This document shows, piece by piece, positions 32,042 through 40,774 of a stretch of DNA of 64,000 nucleotides. The notes beneath the pieces are model-generated. The model was not told the origin of the DNA and did not search any database. It saw only the letters and a program-made list of their open reading frames with translations. The DNA is from Variovorax paradoxus (lineage in GTDB: Bacteria; Pseudomonadota; Gammaproteobacteria; Burkholderiales; Burkholderiaceae_C). Each line of letters opens with the position of its first letter. Position 1 is the stretch's first letter. The stretch spans positions 678,501 through 742,500 of the forward strand of contig CP063167.1 of assembly GCA_016806145.1 (NCBI GenBank). The letters run 5' to 3'. The translations under genes were made by a program, and so were the position numbers.

Positions 32042-32964
32042 CCGCCATCCTCGTGACGGGTGCCGACCTGGCGCCGCAGGCGCTCGCCTTGCTCGAAGGC
32101 CATGACATCGTCTATGCGGGCAAGGCACCGACCGAAGCCGATCTGGTCGCGCTGTGCCGCACGCACGATCCCGTGGCGATCATCGTGCGCTACGGCAAGG
32201 TGGGAGCGGCCGTGATGGACGCGGCCCCCTCGCTGCGGGTGATTTCGAAGCACGGCAGCGGAACCGACACGATCGACAAGGCCGCCGCGCAGGCGCGTGG
32301 CATCGAGGTCGTGGCGGCCGTGGGCGCCAATGCCGCCGCCGTGGCCGAGCAGGCGCTCGCCCTGCTGCTCGCCTGCGCCAAGTCGGTGGTGAGCCTCGAT
32401 GCACGCATGCATGCCGGCCACTGGGACAAGGCGACGCACAAGAGCGTCGAACTCGGCGGGCGCACCATCGGTCTGGTGGGGCTGGGTGCCATCGGCCTGC
32501 GGTTCGCGCGCATGGCCGACGCGCTCGGAATGCGTGTGCTCGGCTACGACCCCTACGCCAGGAACCTCCCGGCCTATGTGCAGGCCGTCGAACTGCCGGT
32601 CCTCTGGGCCGAGTCGGATGTCGTCTCCCTGCACTGCCCCCTGACCGAGGACAACCGCGGCCTTCTCGATGCCGGCACGCTGGCGCAATGCAAACGCGGC
32701 GTGATCGTCATCAACACCGCGCGCGGTGGCTTGATCGACGAGGACGCGTTGCTGGAGGCCGTACGCTCGGGCCACGTCGCCATGGCCGGGCTGGACAGCT
32801 TCGCGGTGGAGCCGATGACCGCGGGCCATCCATTCCAGGGCGAGAAGAACATCGTGCTCAGCCCGCATATCGGCGGCGTGACCGGCGACGCCTACGTGAA
32901 CATGGGCGTCGGTGCGGCCCGGAATCTGCTGGCGGTGATCGCGCGCCAGCCGGCAACCCTCTGA
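32038..32964 (+). CDS. D-2-hydroxyacid dehydrogenase, NAD(P)-dependent
   Basis: A 308-residue enzyme starting at GTG 32038, overlapping the aldolase stop (GTGA). The nucleotide-binding motif is TIGLVGLGAIGLRFA near 145. The catalytic triad of the family is visible as Arg in NTARGGLIDE, Glu in FAVEPM and His in LSPHIGGVT. It interconverts a 2-hydroxy acid and a 2-oxo acid in the cytoplasm. Coupling to the RraA-like aldolase suggests they handle the same keto or hydroxy acid. Confidence 0.9.
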   Translation: MTAILVTGADLAPQALALLEGHDIVYAGKAPTEADLVALCRTHDPVAIIVRYGKVGAAVMDAAPSLRVISKHGSGTDTIDKAAAQARGIEVVAAVGANAAAVAEQALALLLACAKSVVSLDARMHAGHWDKATHKSVELGGRTIGLVGLGAIGLRFARMADALGMRVLGYDPYARNLPAYVQAVELPVLWAESDVVSLHCPLTEDNRGLLDAGTLAQCKRGVIVINTARGGLIDEDALLEAVRSGHVAMAGLDSFAVEPMTAGHPFQGEKNIVLSPHIGGVTGDAYVNMGVGAARNLLAVIARQPATL

Positions 32965-32975
32965 GGGGACCTGAA

Positions 32976-33968
32976 ATGACGAGACGTGAAACCCCTCGCT
33001 GCGCGGCGGCGACGCTCGGGATGGCCGCTTGCCTGGCGGTGCCGCTCCAGACGCAGGCACAGCCGCAGGCATGGCCGGCCAAGCCCGTGCGCCTGCTGGT
33101 GGGCTTCTCGGCGGGCGGCCCCACCGACGTGGTGGCCCGCGCCTTCGCCGACCACGCGGCGCGTGCCTTGGGGCAGCCTTTCATCGTGGACAACAAGCCC
33201 GGCGCGAACACGATCCTGGCCGCCGAAGCGGTGGCCGCGGCCCCCGCGGACGGCTACACCCTGCTGCTCGGCGCGACCAATCACACGATGATTCCCGCGT
33301 TGTACAGCCAGCGGGTGAAGTTCGATGCCGTGCGCTCGTTCGCCCCGGTCTGCTCGCTCGCCGTGAGTCCGACGGTGCTGGTGGTCGGACCCTCGATGCC
33401 CGTCAAGTCCCTGGGCGAGTTCCTGCGCACGGTCAAGTCCGAGCCCGGAAAGCGCACCTATGCGACGCCGGGCGCGGGCAGCTCCGGACACTTCGCGAGC
33501 GCGCAATTCACCCGGCTGACGGGGACCTCGATGAACCATATCCCCTACAAGGGCGCGGCACAGGCAACGGCCGATCTGCTGGGCGGCCAGGTCGACAGCT
33601 CCTTCGCGACGCTGGGCTCCGTGCTCGGCCAGGTGCAATCCGGAAAGCTCAGGGCGCTGGCCGTCGCCTCGCCGAAGCGCTCGGCACTGCTGCCCGAGGT
33701 GCCCACCTTCGAGGAGGAGGGCGTGAAGGGCTACACGGCCGACGCCTGGTATGGCCTGCTGGCACCCGCGAGGACACCGCCGGAAGTGCTGGCCACCTTG
33801 CGCCGGATCGCCACCGAGTTCGTGGGTACGCCTGCCACGCAGGAGAAGCTTCGCTCGCTCGGCATGGAGGGGCGAAACACCTGCGGCGAGGCTTTCGGCG
33901 CGCAATTGACGAGCGAGGTCAGGCTGTATGGCGATCTGGCTCGATCCCTGGACCTCAAAGCCGAATGA
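32976..33968 (+). CDS. Bug-family periplasmic solute receptor 3
   Basis: A 330-residue receptor whose ATG at 32976 lies eleven bases past the dehydrogenase stop with GAGGGGA upstream. The signal ends near LQTQA before QPQAWPAKPVRLLVGFSAGGPTD. Motifs FIVDNKPGANT, PADGYTLLLGATNH, HIPYKGAAQATADLLGGQVDSS and LRALAVASPKR confirm the family. A single Cys pair (VCSL, NTCGE) is present in the mature part. Cargo unknown. Confidence 0.92.
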   Translation: MTRRETPRCAAATLGMAACLAVPLQTQAQPQAWPAKPVRLLVGFSAGGPTDVVARAFADHAARALGQPFIVDNKPGANTILAAEAVAAAPADGYTLLLGATNHTMIPALYSQRVKFDAVRSFAPVCSLAVSPTVLVVGPSMPVKSLGEFLRTVKSEPGKRTYATPGAGSSGHFASAQFTRLTGTSMNHIPYKGAAQATADLLGGQVDSSFATLGSVLGQVQSGKLRALAVASPKRSALLPEVPTFEEEGVKGYTADAWYGLLAPARTPPEVLATLRRIATEFVGTPATQEKLRSLGMEGRNTCGEAFGAQLTSEVRLYGDLARSLDLKAE

Positions 33969-34021
33969 GGCCGAGTCACCATCGCACCGCATCGCCAACG
34001 ACCCCTCACATCGAAGACACC

Positions 34022-34987
34022 ATGACCAAGTTCATCCGACGCCTGCTCGCCGCGTGCCTGTGCGCCACCGCGTTCGCGCACCTCGCCCATGCCGGGTACC
34101 CGGAACGGCCCATCACCCTCGTGGTTCCCTACGCACCGGGCGGATCGGCCGACGCGTTGGCGCGCGTGCTCGCGGTTCGCATCGGCGCGAAGCTCGGCAC
34201 CAGCGTGATCGTCGACAACCGCGCGGGCGCCAGCGGCACGATCGGCGCGAGCTTCGCCGCCAAGGCGGCGCCCGACGGCTACACGGTGCTCTACGACGCG
34301 ACACCCTACTCGATCAATCCGCATCTCTTTCCCCGCATGCCGTACGCCGATGGCGCCTTGCAGCCGCTGTCGCTCGTTGCGCTGGCGCCCAACATCGTGA
34401 TCGTGCGTGCGGACTCGCCGCTCAAGAGCATCCAGGACCTGGTCGCCAAAGCCAAGGCCGAGCCGGGCAAGATCAATTTCGCATCCGGCGGCAGCGGCAC
34501 CGTGCAGCGTCTCGCGGCGGAACTGCTGCGCCAGCGCCTGGCCCTCGACATGGTCCACGTCGGCTACAAGAGCGGCGGCCCCGCCATCGTCGACGTCATG
34601 GGCGGCCAGGTCGACTTCATGTTCAGCACCATCGCCGCGTCGTACCCGCTGGTGTCGTCCGGCAAGCTGCGCGCCCTGGCGGCATCCTCGCCCCAGCGCT
34701 CGCCGCGACTGCCCGCGGTTCCAACGCTGGGAGAGACCGTCGCGCCAGGCTACGAAGCCTACGAGTGGAACGGACTGCTGCTGCCCGCCGGCACGCCCGC
34801 GCCCATTGCGGACAGGCTTCACAAGGCAGTGGTCGAGGTGCTGAAGGAAGACGAGGTGAAGCAGCGCTTCGTCGACGTCGGCGTGCAGCCCGTGGGCTCG
34901 ACGCCGGCCGAGTTCGCCGAGTTTCTGAAGAAGGAAGATGCGAAGTGGGCGGAAGTGATCCGCAAGGGCCACATCAAGCTCGATTGA
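34022..34987 (+). CDS. Bug-family periplasmic solute receptor 4
   Basis: A 321-residue receptor with signal MTKFIRRLLAACLCATAFA and mature start YPERPITLVVPYAPGGSAD. Hallmarks are VIVDNRAGASGTIGASFA, APDGYTVLYDA, HVGYKSGGPAIVDVMGGQVDF and LRALAASSPQR. Two Bug genes in a row (with 32976) are unusual inside one operon. The stop overlaps the next ATG (TGATGG), so the following amidohydrolase is coupled. Confidence 0.93.
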   Translation: MTKFIRRLLAACLCATAFAHLAHAGYPERPITLVVPYAPGGSADALARVLAVRIGAKLGTSVIVDNRAGASGTIGASFAAKAAPDGYTVLYDATPYSINPHLFPRMPYADGALQPLSLVALAPNIVIVRADSPLKSIQDLVAKAKAEPGKINFASGGSGTVQRLAAELLRQRLALDMVHVGYKSGGPAIVDVMGGQVDFMFSTIAASYPLVSSGKLRALAASSPQRSPRLPAVPTLGETVAPGYEAYEWNGLLLPAGTPAPIADRLHKAVVEVLKEDEVKQRFVDVGVQPVGSTPAEFAEFLKKEDAKWAEVIRKGHIKLD

Positions 34988-35940
34988 TGGCCGCCATGAC
35001 CCTCGTGCCCGACGCGCAGAAGGTTCCCCATTCGGTGGGCACCAACCGCCCCGCGCTGGCGTTGCCCCGCCATGCGTGCGACAGCCACATGCACATCTTC
35101 GACCCGCGGTTCGCGCCGTCCCCCCACTGGACGCGGCAACCACCGCGCGCCGAGGTCGATGCCTACCTCCGCCTGCGACAGCGGCTCGGAACCTCTCGCA
35201 CGGTCGTGGTCAATCCCTCGACCTATGGAACGGACAACGCCTGCACGCTGGACGCGGTCGCTCGACTGGGCGAGCAGGCGCGCGGCATCGCGGTCGTCCC
35301 CCACGAGGTGCCCGACAGCGAACTCGACGCCCTCGCGGCGCAGCGCATCTGCGGTTTGCGCGTGAACTTCGTGACGCCGCAGTCGTGGGGCGTCACCACC
35401 CCCGGGATGCTGACCACGCTGGCACGCAAGGTGGCCCGGCTGGGCTGGCACATCCAGGTCTTCGTGCATCCCGAGCAACTGATCGAGCTTGCGCCCATCC
35501 TCGCGCAACTGCCGGTGCCGCTGGTCATCGACCACATGGCCCGTATCGACCCGCGCGACGGCGTCGACGGCGAGGCCTGCGCCACGGCGCGCCGGCTGTT
35601 GGATGGCGGCAACACCTGGATGAAGCTGTCGGGCGTCTACATGCGGTCGCGCGACGGTGCCCCCGCCTACGGCGATGCCTTCGGTCTCGGGCGGGCACTG
35701 GTGGCCGCCGCGCCGGAACGGCTGGTGTGGGGCAGCGACTGGCCGCACACCACCGAAGCCCCGGAGACCGTCAACGACGCCGATCTGCTCGATGTCCTCG
35801 CGAGCTGGTGTGGCACCGCCGCCATGCGCGACCGCATCCTGGTGGACAACCCCGCGAAGCTCTATGGGTTCTCGAGCGAGCACGCCGGCTCGGAAACGCC
35901 CATCATCGGCGGTCGCGACGCCACCCGCCAAGGAGATTGA
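34987..35940 (+). CDS. Amidohydrolase-family lactonase, LigI-like (2)
   Basis: A 317-residue TIM-barrel hydrolase. Motifs in order are CDSHMHIFDPRF near 38, VVNPSTYGTDN, ICGLRVNF, VIDHMARID, WMKLSGVYMRS and LVWGSDWPHTTE. It is closely similar in motif order to the protein encoded at 29378 (for example PSTYGxDNA and the LxxxLGWHxQ region), so they look like paralogs within one operon. Hydrolysis of a lactone is the family expectation. The ATG shares a base with the preceding Bug stop. Confidence 0.87.
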   Translation: MAAMTLVPDAQKVPHSVGTNRPALALPRHACDSHMHIFDPRFAPSPHWTRQPPRAEVDAYLRLRQRLGTSRTVVVNPSTYGTDNACTLDAVARLGEQARGIAVVPHEVPDSELDALAAQRICGLRVNFVTPQSWGVTTPGMLTTLARKVARLGWHIQVFVHPEQLIELAPILAQLPVPLVIDHMARIDPRDGVDGEACATARRLLDGGNTWMKLSGVYMRSRDGAPAYGDAFGLGRALVAAAPERLVWGSDWPHTTEAPETVNDADLLDVLASWCGTAAMRDRILVDNPAKLYGFSSEHAGSETPIIGGRDATRQGD

Positions 35941-35941
35941 C

Positions 35942-36892
35942 ATGTACCTTCTGCAAGCGCCCCAGGTACTGGAACTGCAAACCTTCACGTCGATGCCGCC
36001 GTCGTTGCGGCGGCGCGAGCGCAGCGTCTGGGCCGATGCGAACCGCGGCGGTGTCGCGACCGACTCCTTCCTCGAGGGGCCGGTGTTCGACGACGCCGGC
36101 AACCTCTATGTCTGCGACATCCCCTTCGGCCGGATCTTCCGGATCGATCCCGCGGGCACGTGGACCCAGGTGACCGAGTACGACGGCGAACCGAACGGCA
36201 TGAAGTTCGTCGACGCGACCACCTTGCTCGTCACCGACTACAAGAACGGCCTGATGCGGGTGGACGTGCCGACCGGGCGCGTCACGCCGCACCTGCAGCG
36301 ACGCAATACCGAAAGCTTCAAGGGGGTGAACGACTTGGTGCTCGATGCCGAGGGCAACATCTACTTCACGGACCAGGGCCAGAGCGGCCTGCACGATCCG
36401 TCGGGGCGGCTTTTTCGCTTGCGCCCTGGCGGGCAGCTCGACCTGCTGCTGTCCAACGTGCCCAGTCCGAACGGCGTGGCCCTCTCTCCCGACGGCAGGA
36501 TCCTCTACCTGGCGGTCACGCGAGGAAACTGCGTCTGGCGCGTGCCGCTGCTGGCCGACGGGAGCGTCGCGAAGGTGAGCCAGTTCTTCACGTCCTACGG
36601 ACCCAGCGGGCCCGATGGACTCGCGGTCGACGCGCAGGGCCGGGTGCTGGTCGCCAATCCCGGCCTGGGCTATGTCTGGGTGCTCAACCCGCGCGCGGAA
36701 CCCGTGGTGGTGCTGCGTGGACCCGCCGGTGCGTCGACGACGAACATCGCCTTCGGCGGGCCGGGACGATCCACCTTGTTCGTCACCGACTCCACCCATG
36801 GCGATGTACTGATGCACGCACTCGACGTACCGGGCGTTGCGTTGCATGGCCTGCCGCCTCTCGACGAAGCACAAGCGAAACATGGGCACTGA
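35942..36892 (+). CDS. SMP-30/gluconolactonase-family lactonase (1)
   Basis: A 316-residue six-bladed propeller without a signal peptide. Blade and metal motifs include FLEGPVFDDAGNLYVCDIPFGRIF (first metal Glu), YDGEPNGMKF, GVNDLVLDAEGNIYFTDQGQSGLHDPSGRLFRL, VPSPNGVALSPDG and SGPDGLAVDAQGRV. The family hydrolyses sugar or other lactones with a divalent metal. It closes the IclR-linked operon, starting one base after the amidohydrolase stop. A close paralog with the same motif wording is encoded at 50867. Confidence 0.9.
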   Translation: MYLLQAPQVLELQTFTSMPPSLRRRERSVWADANRGGVATDSFLEGPVFDDAGNLYVCDIPFGRIFRIDPAGTWTQVTEYDGEPNGMKFVDATTLLVTDYKNGLMRVDVPTGRVTPHLQRRNTESFKGVNDLVLDAEGNIYFTDQGQSGLHDPSGRLFRLRPGGQLDLLLSNVPSPNGVALSPDGRILYLAVTRGNCVWRVPLLADGSVAKVSQFFTSYGPSGPDGLAVDAQGRVLVANPGLGYVWVLNPRAEPVVVLRGPAGASTTNIAFGGPGRSTLFVTDSTHGDVLMHALDVPGVALHGLPPLDEAQAKHGH

Positions 36893-36992
36893 ACGGAACG
36901 AGGGCCACGATCCATCCCTGCGCGGTCGGGTCGAAGCCGTGAACGAGGCCGGCTGCGACTTGCCTGTTCAGAACCTGTGCGAAGCCCCTGGC

Positions 36993-37015
36993 GCGCAGGC
37001 CCTCAAGCCCTGCGC
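36993..37015. terminator. Possible hairpin between convergent operons
   Basis: GCGCAGG and CCTGCGC form a 7-base-pair stem with a 9-base loop in the 110-base gap between the convergent SMP-30 and GntR genes. The GntR stop codon lies in the loop. There is no T-run and the stem is short, so a terminator role is only possible. Nothing else is seen in the gap. Confidence 0.35.
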
Positions 37016-37866
37016 AACTTCATGTTGAACCTGAACTTCTCCGCCGGATAGAGGTTGACCGAGACTTCAGCCACCTGGTCCGAGGACGTGCGGTAGGTGC
37101 GGCGCACCTCCACCACGCTCGATGCGGGGTCCACATCGAGCCCCGCGGCGACTTCCGCCGGCACCGGGCGCACGCGCAGGCTCTGCTCCACGTCCACCAG
37201 CCGCTCGCCGTACATGTCCTCGATGAGCTGCCAGATGGGACCGCTGCGGCGCGGCAGGAGCCGTTCGACACCGGCGAACTCCGCGGCGACGAAGACCTCG
37301 GTCCAGCAAACCGGCGGCGTGTCCGCGGCCTCGGTGGCCTGCGCCAGTCGGAAGCCCTGCAGGCGCAGCCAGCTGCGCTTCTCCGGCAACGGCAGCTCGT
37401 CGGGCGAGACCTGGTGGCTCTCGATGACCTCGGAGCGGTCCACCACGTAGCGGCTCTCCGCCGCGTAGGCGATCAGCTCGTCGATGGACGCGACCTGGTG
37501 CACGTTGAACGGCGTGCTCGGTGGCGGCGCCATCACCGTGGTGCCCGACCCCTGGCGCGACGACACCAGGCCGTCGGCGCGCAATTGCTGCAAGGCTACG
37601 CGCACCGTGTGACGGCTCACGGCGAAGCGCTCGCACAGTTCTTCCTCGGTGGGCAGCTGCACGCCGACGCGAAAGACGCCCTTGATGATGTCCTCGCGCA
37701 GCGCCTGCACCAGCTGGCGCCACAGCGGCTCGCCGGACGTGCCGGCCAGGCGGGTGGGCTGGGGGCCGCGCTGGCCGGCACCCTGCGCCTGGGGCGACTT
37801 CTTGCGGGCGACGGCCCCTCGGGCAGGGGCGGACTTCTTCGGAGTGGGCATGCCGCGATTCTGCAT
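37003..37866 (-). CDS. GntR-family (HutC/UTRA type) transcription regulator
   Basis: A 287-residue regulator. A basic Ala/Lys/Pro-rich leader (about 1-45) precedes a GntR winged HTH (about 50-115; PLWRQLVQALREDIIKGVF, QLPTEEELCERFAVSRHTVRVALQQL). The UTRA effector domain follows (about 130-285), with the typical end PIWQLIEDMYGERLVDVEQSLRV and VVEVRRTYRTSSD. The start is uncertain: GTG 37869, ATG 37866 or ATG 37851. It is the last gene of the acyl-CoA dehydrogenase operon, 38 bases after MaoC. The TTGTACGTACAA palindromes at four promoters around it are its likely sites, which would give autoregulation. Confidence 0.9.
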   Translation of the reverse strand: MQNRGMPTPKKSAPARGAVARKKSPQAQGAGQRGPQPTRLAGTSGEPLWRQLVQALREDIIKGVFRVGVQLPTEEELCERFAVSRHTVRVALQQLRADGLVSSRQGSGTTVMAPPPSTPFNVHQVASIDELIAYAAESRYVVDRSEVIESHQVSPDELPLPEKRSWLRLQGFRLAQATEAADTPPVCWTEVFVAAEFAGVERLLPRRSGPIWQLIEDMYGERLVDVEQSLRVRPVPAEVAAGLDVDPASSVVEVRRTYRTSSDQVAEVSVNLYPAEKFRFNMKLRRA

Positions 37867-37904
37867 CACCCCCCCGCGGGCCCGAGCCCGCGCCGCCAGG
37901 GCGC

Positions 37905-38411
37905 TCAGTCGTCCAGCGCGTGGCCGCGCTTCGGCACCAGCACGCTGCGCTCGAAGCTGATCACCTCTGTGCCGTCGGCCTTGCGGCCCACGGTCCGCAC
38001 CGTCACGATGCCCTGCGTCGGCCGGCTCGCGGACTCGCGCGTGGCCAGCACGGTGGACTCGGCATAGAGCGTGTCGCCGCAGAAGACCGGCGCGGTCAGC
38101 TTGATGTCGTTCCAGCCCAGGTTGCCGATCGCCTTCTGGCTCACGTCGCTCACGCTCATGCCCACCACGATCGACAGCGTGAGGCAGCTGTTGACCAGCG
38201 CGCGTCCGAACTCCGACTTCGCCGCGTACTCATTGTCGAAGTGCAGCGGGTGGGTGTTCATGGTGAGCAGCGTGAACCAGATGTTGTCGTTCTCGGTCAC
38301 GGTGCGGCCGGGCCGGTGCTCGTACACGTGGCCCACCTCGAAGTCCTCGAAGTGGCGGCCGAAGCTCTCGCGGAAGCGGCCGGGCTGGATCTCGATGGCG
38401 GTGCGGGTCAT
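37905..38411 (-). CDS. MaoC-family enoyl-CoA hydratase/dehydratase
   Basis: A 168-residue hot-dog-fold hydratase. The catalytic Asp/His hydratase motif is seen in DNIWFTLLTMNTHPLHFDNEYA near 40-60, with EFGRALVNSCLTLSIVVGMSVSDVSQ and the C-terminal FCGDTLYAESTVL. This wording is typical of the mesaconyl/itaconyl-CoA hydratase-like branch of MaoC proteins, which adds water to a 2-enoyl-CoA. The ATG overlaps the CaiB-2 stop by four bases. The partners (CaiB, acyl-CoA dehydrogenase, and the CitE-like lyase at 44653) fit a CoA-dependent C5-dicarboxylate type route. The substrate is inferred. Confidence 0.87.
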   Translation of the reverse strand: MTRTAIEIQPGRFRESFGRHFEDFEVGHVYEHRPGRTVTENDNIWFTLLTMNTHPLHFDNEYAAKSEFGRALVNSCLTLSIVVGMSVSDVSQKAIGNLGWNDIKLTAPVFCGDTLYAESTVLATRESASRPTQGIVTVRTVGRKADGTEVISFERSVLVPKRGHALDD

Positions 38412-39529
38412 GGATGGGGTTCCTCGGAAAACAGTTCGTGGCGGTGCTGGTCGAGCGCGGGCGCATCGAGATCGATGGCCGCGGGTTCGTCCAGGAATCG
38501 GATCGGGCTGGCGACATGGGGCCGGCCCTCGGCGTCGCGCAGCACCATGCCGCGCGCAAGCAGCTGCGCATCGGCGAAGGCTTCGGGCAGGGTGTTCACC
38601 GCGCCGAAGCAGACATCGAGCGCACCCAGGCGCTGCTCCCACTCGGCGCGCGTGGCCTGCCGGAAGGCATCGGCCAGGAAGTCCATCACCGGCTGCTGGT
38701 GCGCACCCGGCCCGCGCAGCACCAGCGGTGCGAGATCGGCGCGGCCGAGCGCGCCCAGCAGCGCATGGATGAACTTCGGCTCCTGCCCGGCCAGCGCGAT
38801 GTGCCGGCCGTCCCGTGTCTCGTAGAGCCGGTAGAAGGCGCTGCCCCCGGTGGTTCGCTCCAGCTTCGGATCGGGCTGCCGTCCTTCGGCGAAGGTCGGG
38901 CCGGTGACGTTGCGCAGCGCGGCCGCCATGCAGTCGAGCATCGCGATGTCGATGCGATCGCCGCGCCCCGTGCGCTCGCGCCGCAGCAGCGCCATCAGCA
39001 CTCCCGACAGGCCCTGGAGCCCGGCGAGCAGGTCGGCCACCGGCAGGGCGGGAATCGCGGGCGTGCCGTCGGCACCGAGGCTCAGGCTCAATGCGCCGCT
39101 GAGCGCCTCCACGGCCAGGTCGTGCGCCGGTCGCGCCGCGCAGGGCCCGTCCTGGCCGAACGCGCTGATCGAGCAGTACACGAGCCGGGGGTTGCGCTCG
39201 CGCAGGGTCTCGGCGTCCATCCCCAGCCGTTGCGCGACGCCCGGACGGAAGGACTCGATGAACACATCCGCGCTGTCGGCCAGCTGCAGCAGACGCGCGC
39301 GCCCCGCTTCGGTCTTCAGGTCGAGCACCACGCTCTTCTTGCCGCGATTGAGGTTGCGGAAGAACACGGTGTGGGGACCGTCGGCCAGGCCGATGTGCCG
39401 CCCCGGGTCGCCTTCGCCGGGCTGCTCGACCTTGATCACCTCGGCGCCGTGATCCGCCATCTCCAGGCTCAGGTAGGGGCCGGGCAGGAAGTTGCTCAGG
39501 TCGACGACGCGAATGCCTGCCAGCTTCAT
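38408..39529 (-). CDS. CaiB/BaiF-family CoA-transferase (2)
   Basis: A 373-residue class III CoA-transferase. Landmarks are LAGIRVVDLSNFLPGPYLSLEMADHGAEVIKVEQP, NRGKKSVVLDLK, DVFIESFRPGVAQRLG and LVYCSISAFGQDGP. The catalytic Asp region is in ARPAHDLAVEALSG. It moves CoA from a donor acid such as succinate to the substrate acid. It overlaps its neighbours on both sides by four bases and lies next to a second, different CaiB gene. The two may form a heteromeric enzyme or act on different acids. Confidence 0.92.
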   Translation of the reverse strand: MKLAGIRVVDLSNFLPGPYLSLEMADHGAEVIKVEQPGEGDPGRHIGLADGPHTVFFRNLNRGKKSVVLDLKTEAGRARLLQLADSADVFIESFRPGVAQRLGMDAETLRERNPRLVYCSISAFGQDGPCAARPAHDLAVEALSGALSLSLGADGTPAIPALPVADLLAGLQGLSGVLMALLRRERTGRGDRIDIAMLDCMAAALRNVTGPTFAEGRQPDPKLERTTGGSAFYRLYETRDGRHIALAGQEPKFIHALLGALGRADLAPLVLRGPGAHQQPVMDFLADAFRQATRAEWEQRLGALDVCFGAVNTLPEAFADAQLLARGMVLRDAEGRPHVASPIRFLDEPAAIDLDAPALDQHRHELFSEEPHP

Positions 39530-40731
39530 GCCAGGTCCTCCTGCACGGGTTTCTCGACGGACGAGAGCACCGCCTCCGTGTCCGCGCCAAGCGCGGCGCA
39601 GGGCCGCAGCGCGGGGCGGCGACCATCGAACTTCAACGGATTGGCCAGCATCCGCAGGCGCGCCCGGGCCGGATGGTCGAGCTCGGCCAGCATCCCGCTT
39701 TCGGCGAAGAAGTCCGAATGCAGCGCCTCGTCCAGGCTGCGCACCGGCGCCACCGGCAACACGCCCTGGAGCTTTTGCAGCCAATGGGCCGTGTCGTGGG
39801 TGCGAAAGTGCGCATCGAGCATTCCGGTCAGCAGGCCGCGGTGGCGATTGCGCGATTCGGCATCGGCGAACTCCGGCATCTCGCCCAGCGCGGGCTGGCC
39901 GAGCGCGGCCACCAGGGCTTCCCAGAACTTCTGCGTCATGCACATGACGAAGATCCAGCCGTCGGCCGTCGGGAAGGTCTGCACCGGCGCGAGCGAATAG
40001 TGGCCGCTGCGAGGCTGCCGCTGCGCCACGTGGTCCTCGTTGAGCAGCCAGGTCGCCGCGTAGCCGAGCTGGTGCAGCGTGACGTCGAAGAGACTGGTGT
40101 CGACGTCGCAGCCCTGCCCCGTCTCGCGCGCCCGCAGCAAGGCGGCCAGCAGGCCGACCATCGCGGTGATCCCCGTCATGTGGTCGACGATCGAGGGCGC
40201 GCCCACGCGCGCGGGTGGCGTGTCGGGCTCGCCGGTCAGGTGCATCAGGCCGGTCTCGGCCTGCATCAGGTAGTCGTAGCCCGGCCATGCGGCCCGGCTG
40301 TTGTCGCGGCCGTAGGCGGAGATATGGGCACAGACGATGGCCGGCTTGATCAGGCCCAGCGTCTCGTGGTCCAGGCCCAGGCGCGCCGGCAGGTCGCCAC
40401 GCAGGTTGTTGAGCACGACGTCGGCATCGCGCACCAGCGCTTCGAAGGCGGCGCGGCCTTCGGGCGACTTGATGTCCAGCGCCACGCTGCGCTTGTTGCT
40501 GTTCCAGCCCTGGAAGTACTGGCTGTCGTCGGGCCCGAGCATGTAGGGGCCGGTCTGGCGCGAAGGATCGCCCCGGGTCGCGGGATTCTCGATCTTGATC
40601 ACCTCGGCACCCAGGTGCGCGAGGAACATGGTGCCGTAGGGACCCGCGCCGAATTGCTCGACCGCCAGGATCCGCACGCCGGCCAGGGGCTGGTCGGAAG
40701 GGCGCCGCGCGGGCTGAGTTCGCGCGTTCAT
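39526..40731 (-). CDS. CaiB/BaiF-family CoA-transferase (1)
   Basis: A 401-residue class III CoA-transferase. Landmarks are LAGVRILAVEQFGAGPYGTMFLAHLGAEVIKIENP, SNKRSVALDIKSPEG, DVVLNNLRGDLPARLG and VCAHISAYGRDN. WPGYDYLMQAETGLM holds the conserved Asp, and there is a C-terminal lid. It is more divergent from the 38408 copy than a recent duplicate would be. It starts 43 bases after the acyl-CoA dehydrogenase and its stop overlaps the next ATG. Confidence 0.92.
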   Translation of the reverse strand: MNARTQPARRPSDQPLAGVRILAVEQFGAGPYGTMFLAHLGAEVIKIENPATRGDPSRQTGPYMLGPDDSQYFQGWNSNKRSVALDIKSPEGRAAFEALVRDADVVLNNLRGDLPARLGLDHETLGLIKPAIVCAHISAYGRDNSRAAWPGYDYLMQAETGLMHLTGEPDTPPARVGAPSIVDHMTGITAMVGLLAALLRARETGQGCDVDTSLFDVTLHQLGYAATWLLNEDHVAQRQPRSGHYSLAPVQTFPTADGWIFVMCMTQKFWEALVAALGQPALGEMPEFADAESRNRHRGLLTGMLDAHFRTHDTAHWLQKLQGVLPVAPVRSLDEALHSDFFAESGMLAELDHPARARLRMLANPLKFDGRRPALRPCAALGADTEAVLSSVEKPVQEDLA

Positions 40732-40774
40732 CGTGGAGCCTCCGCGCTGGTCGTCCGGGAAAAATCGCCGCGGC

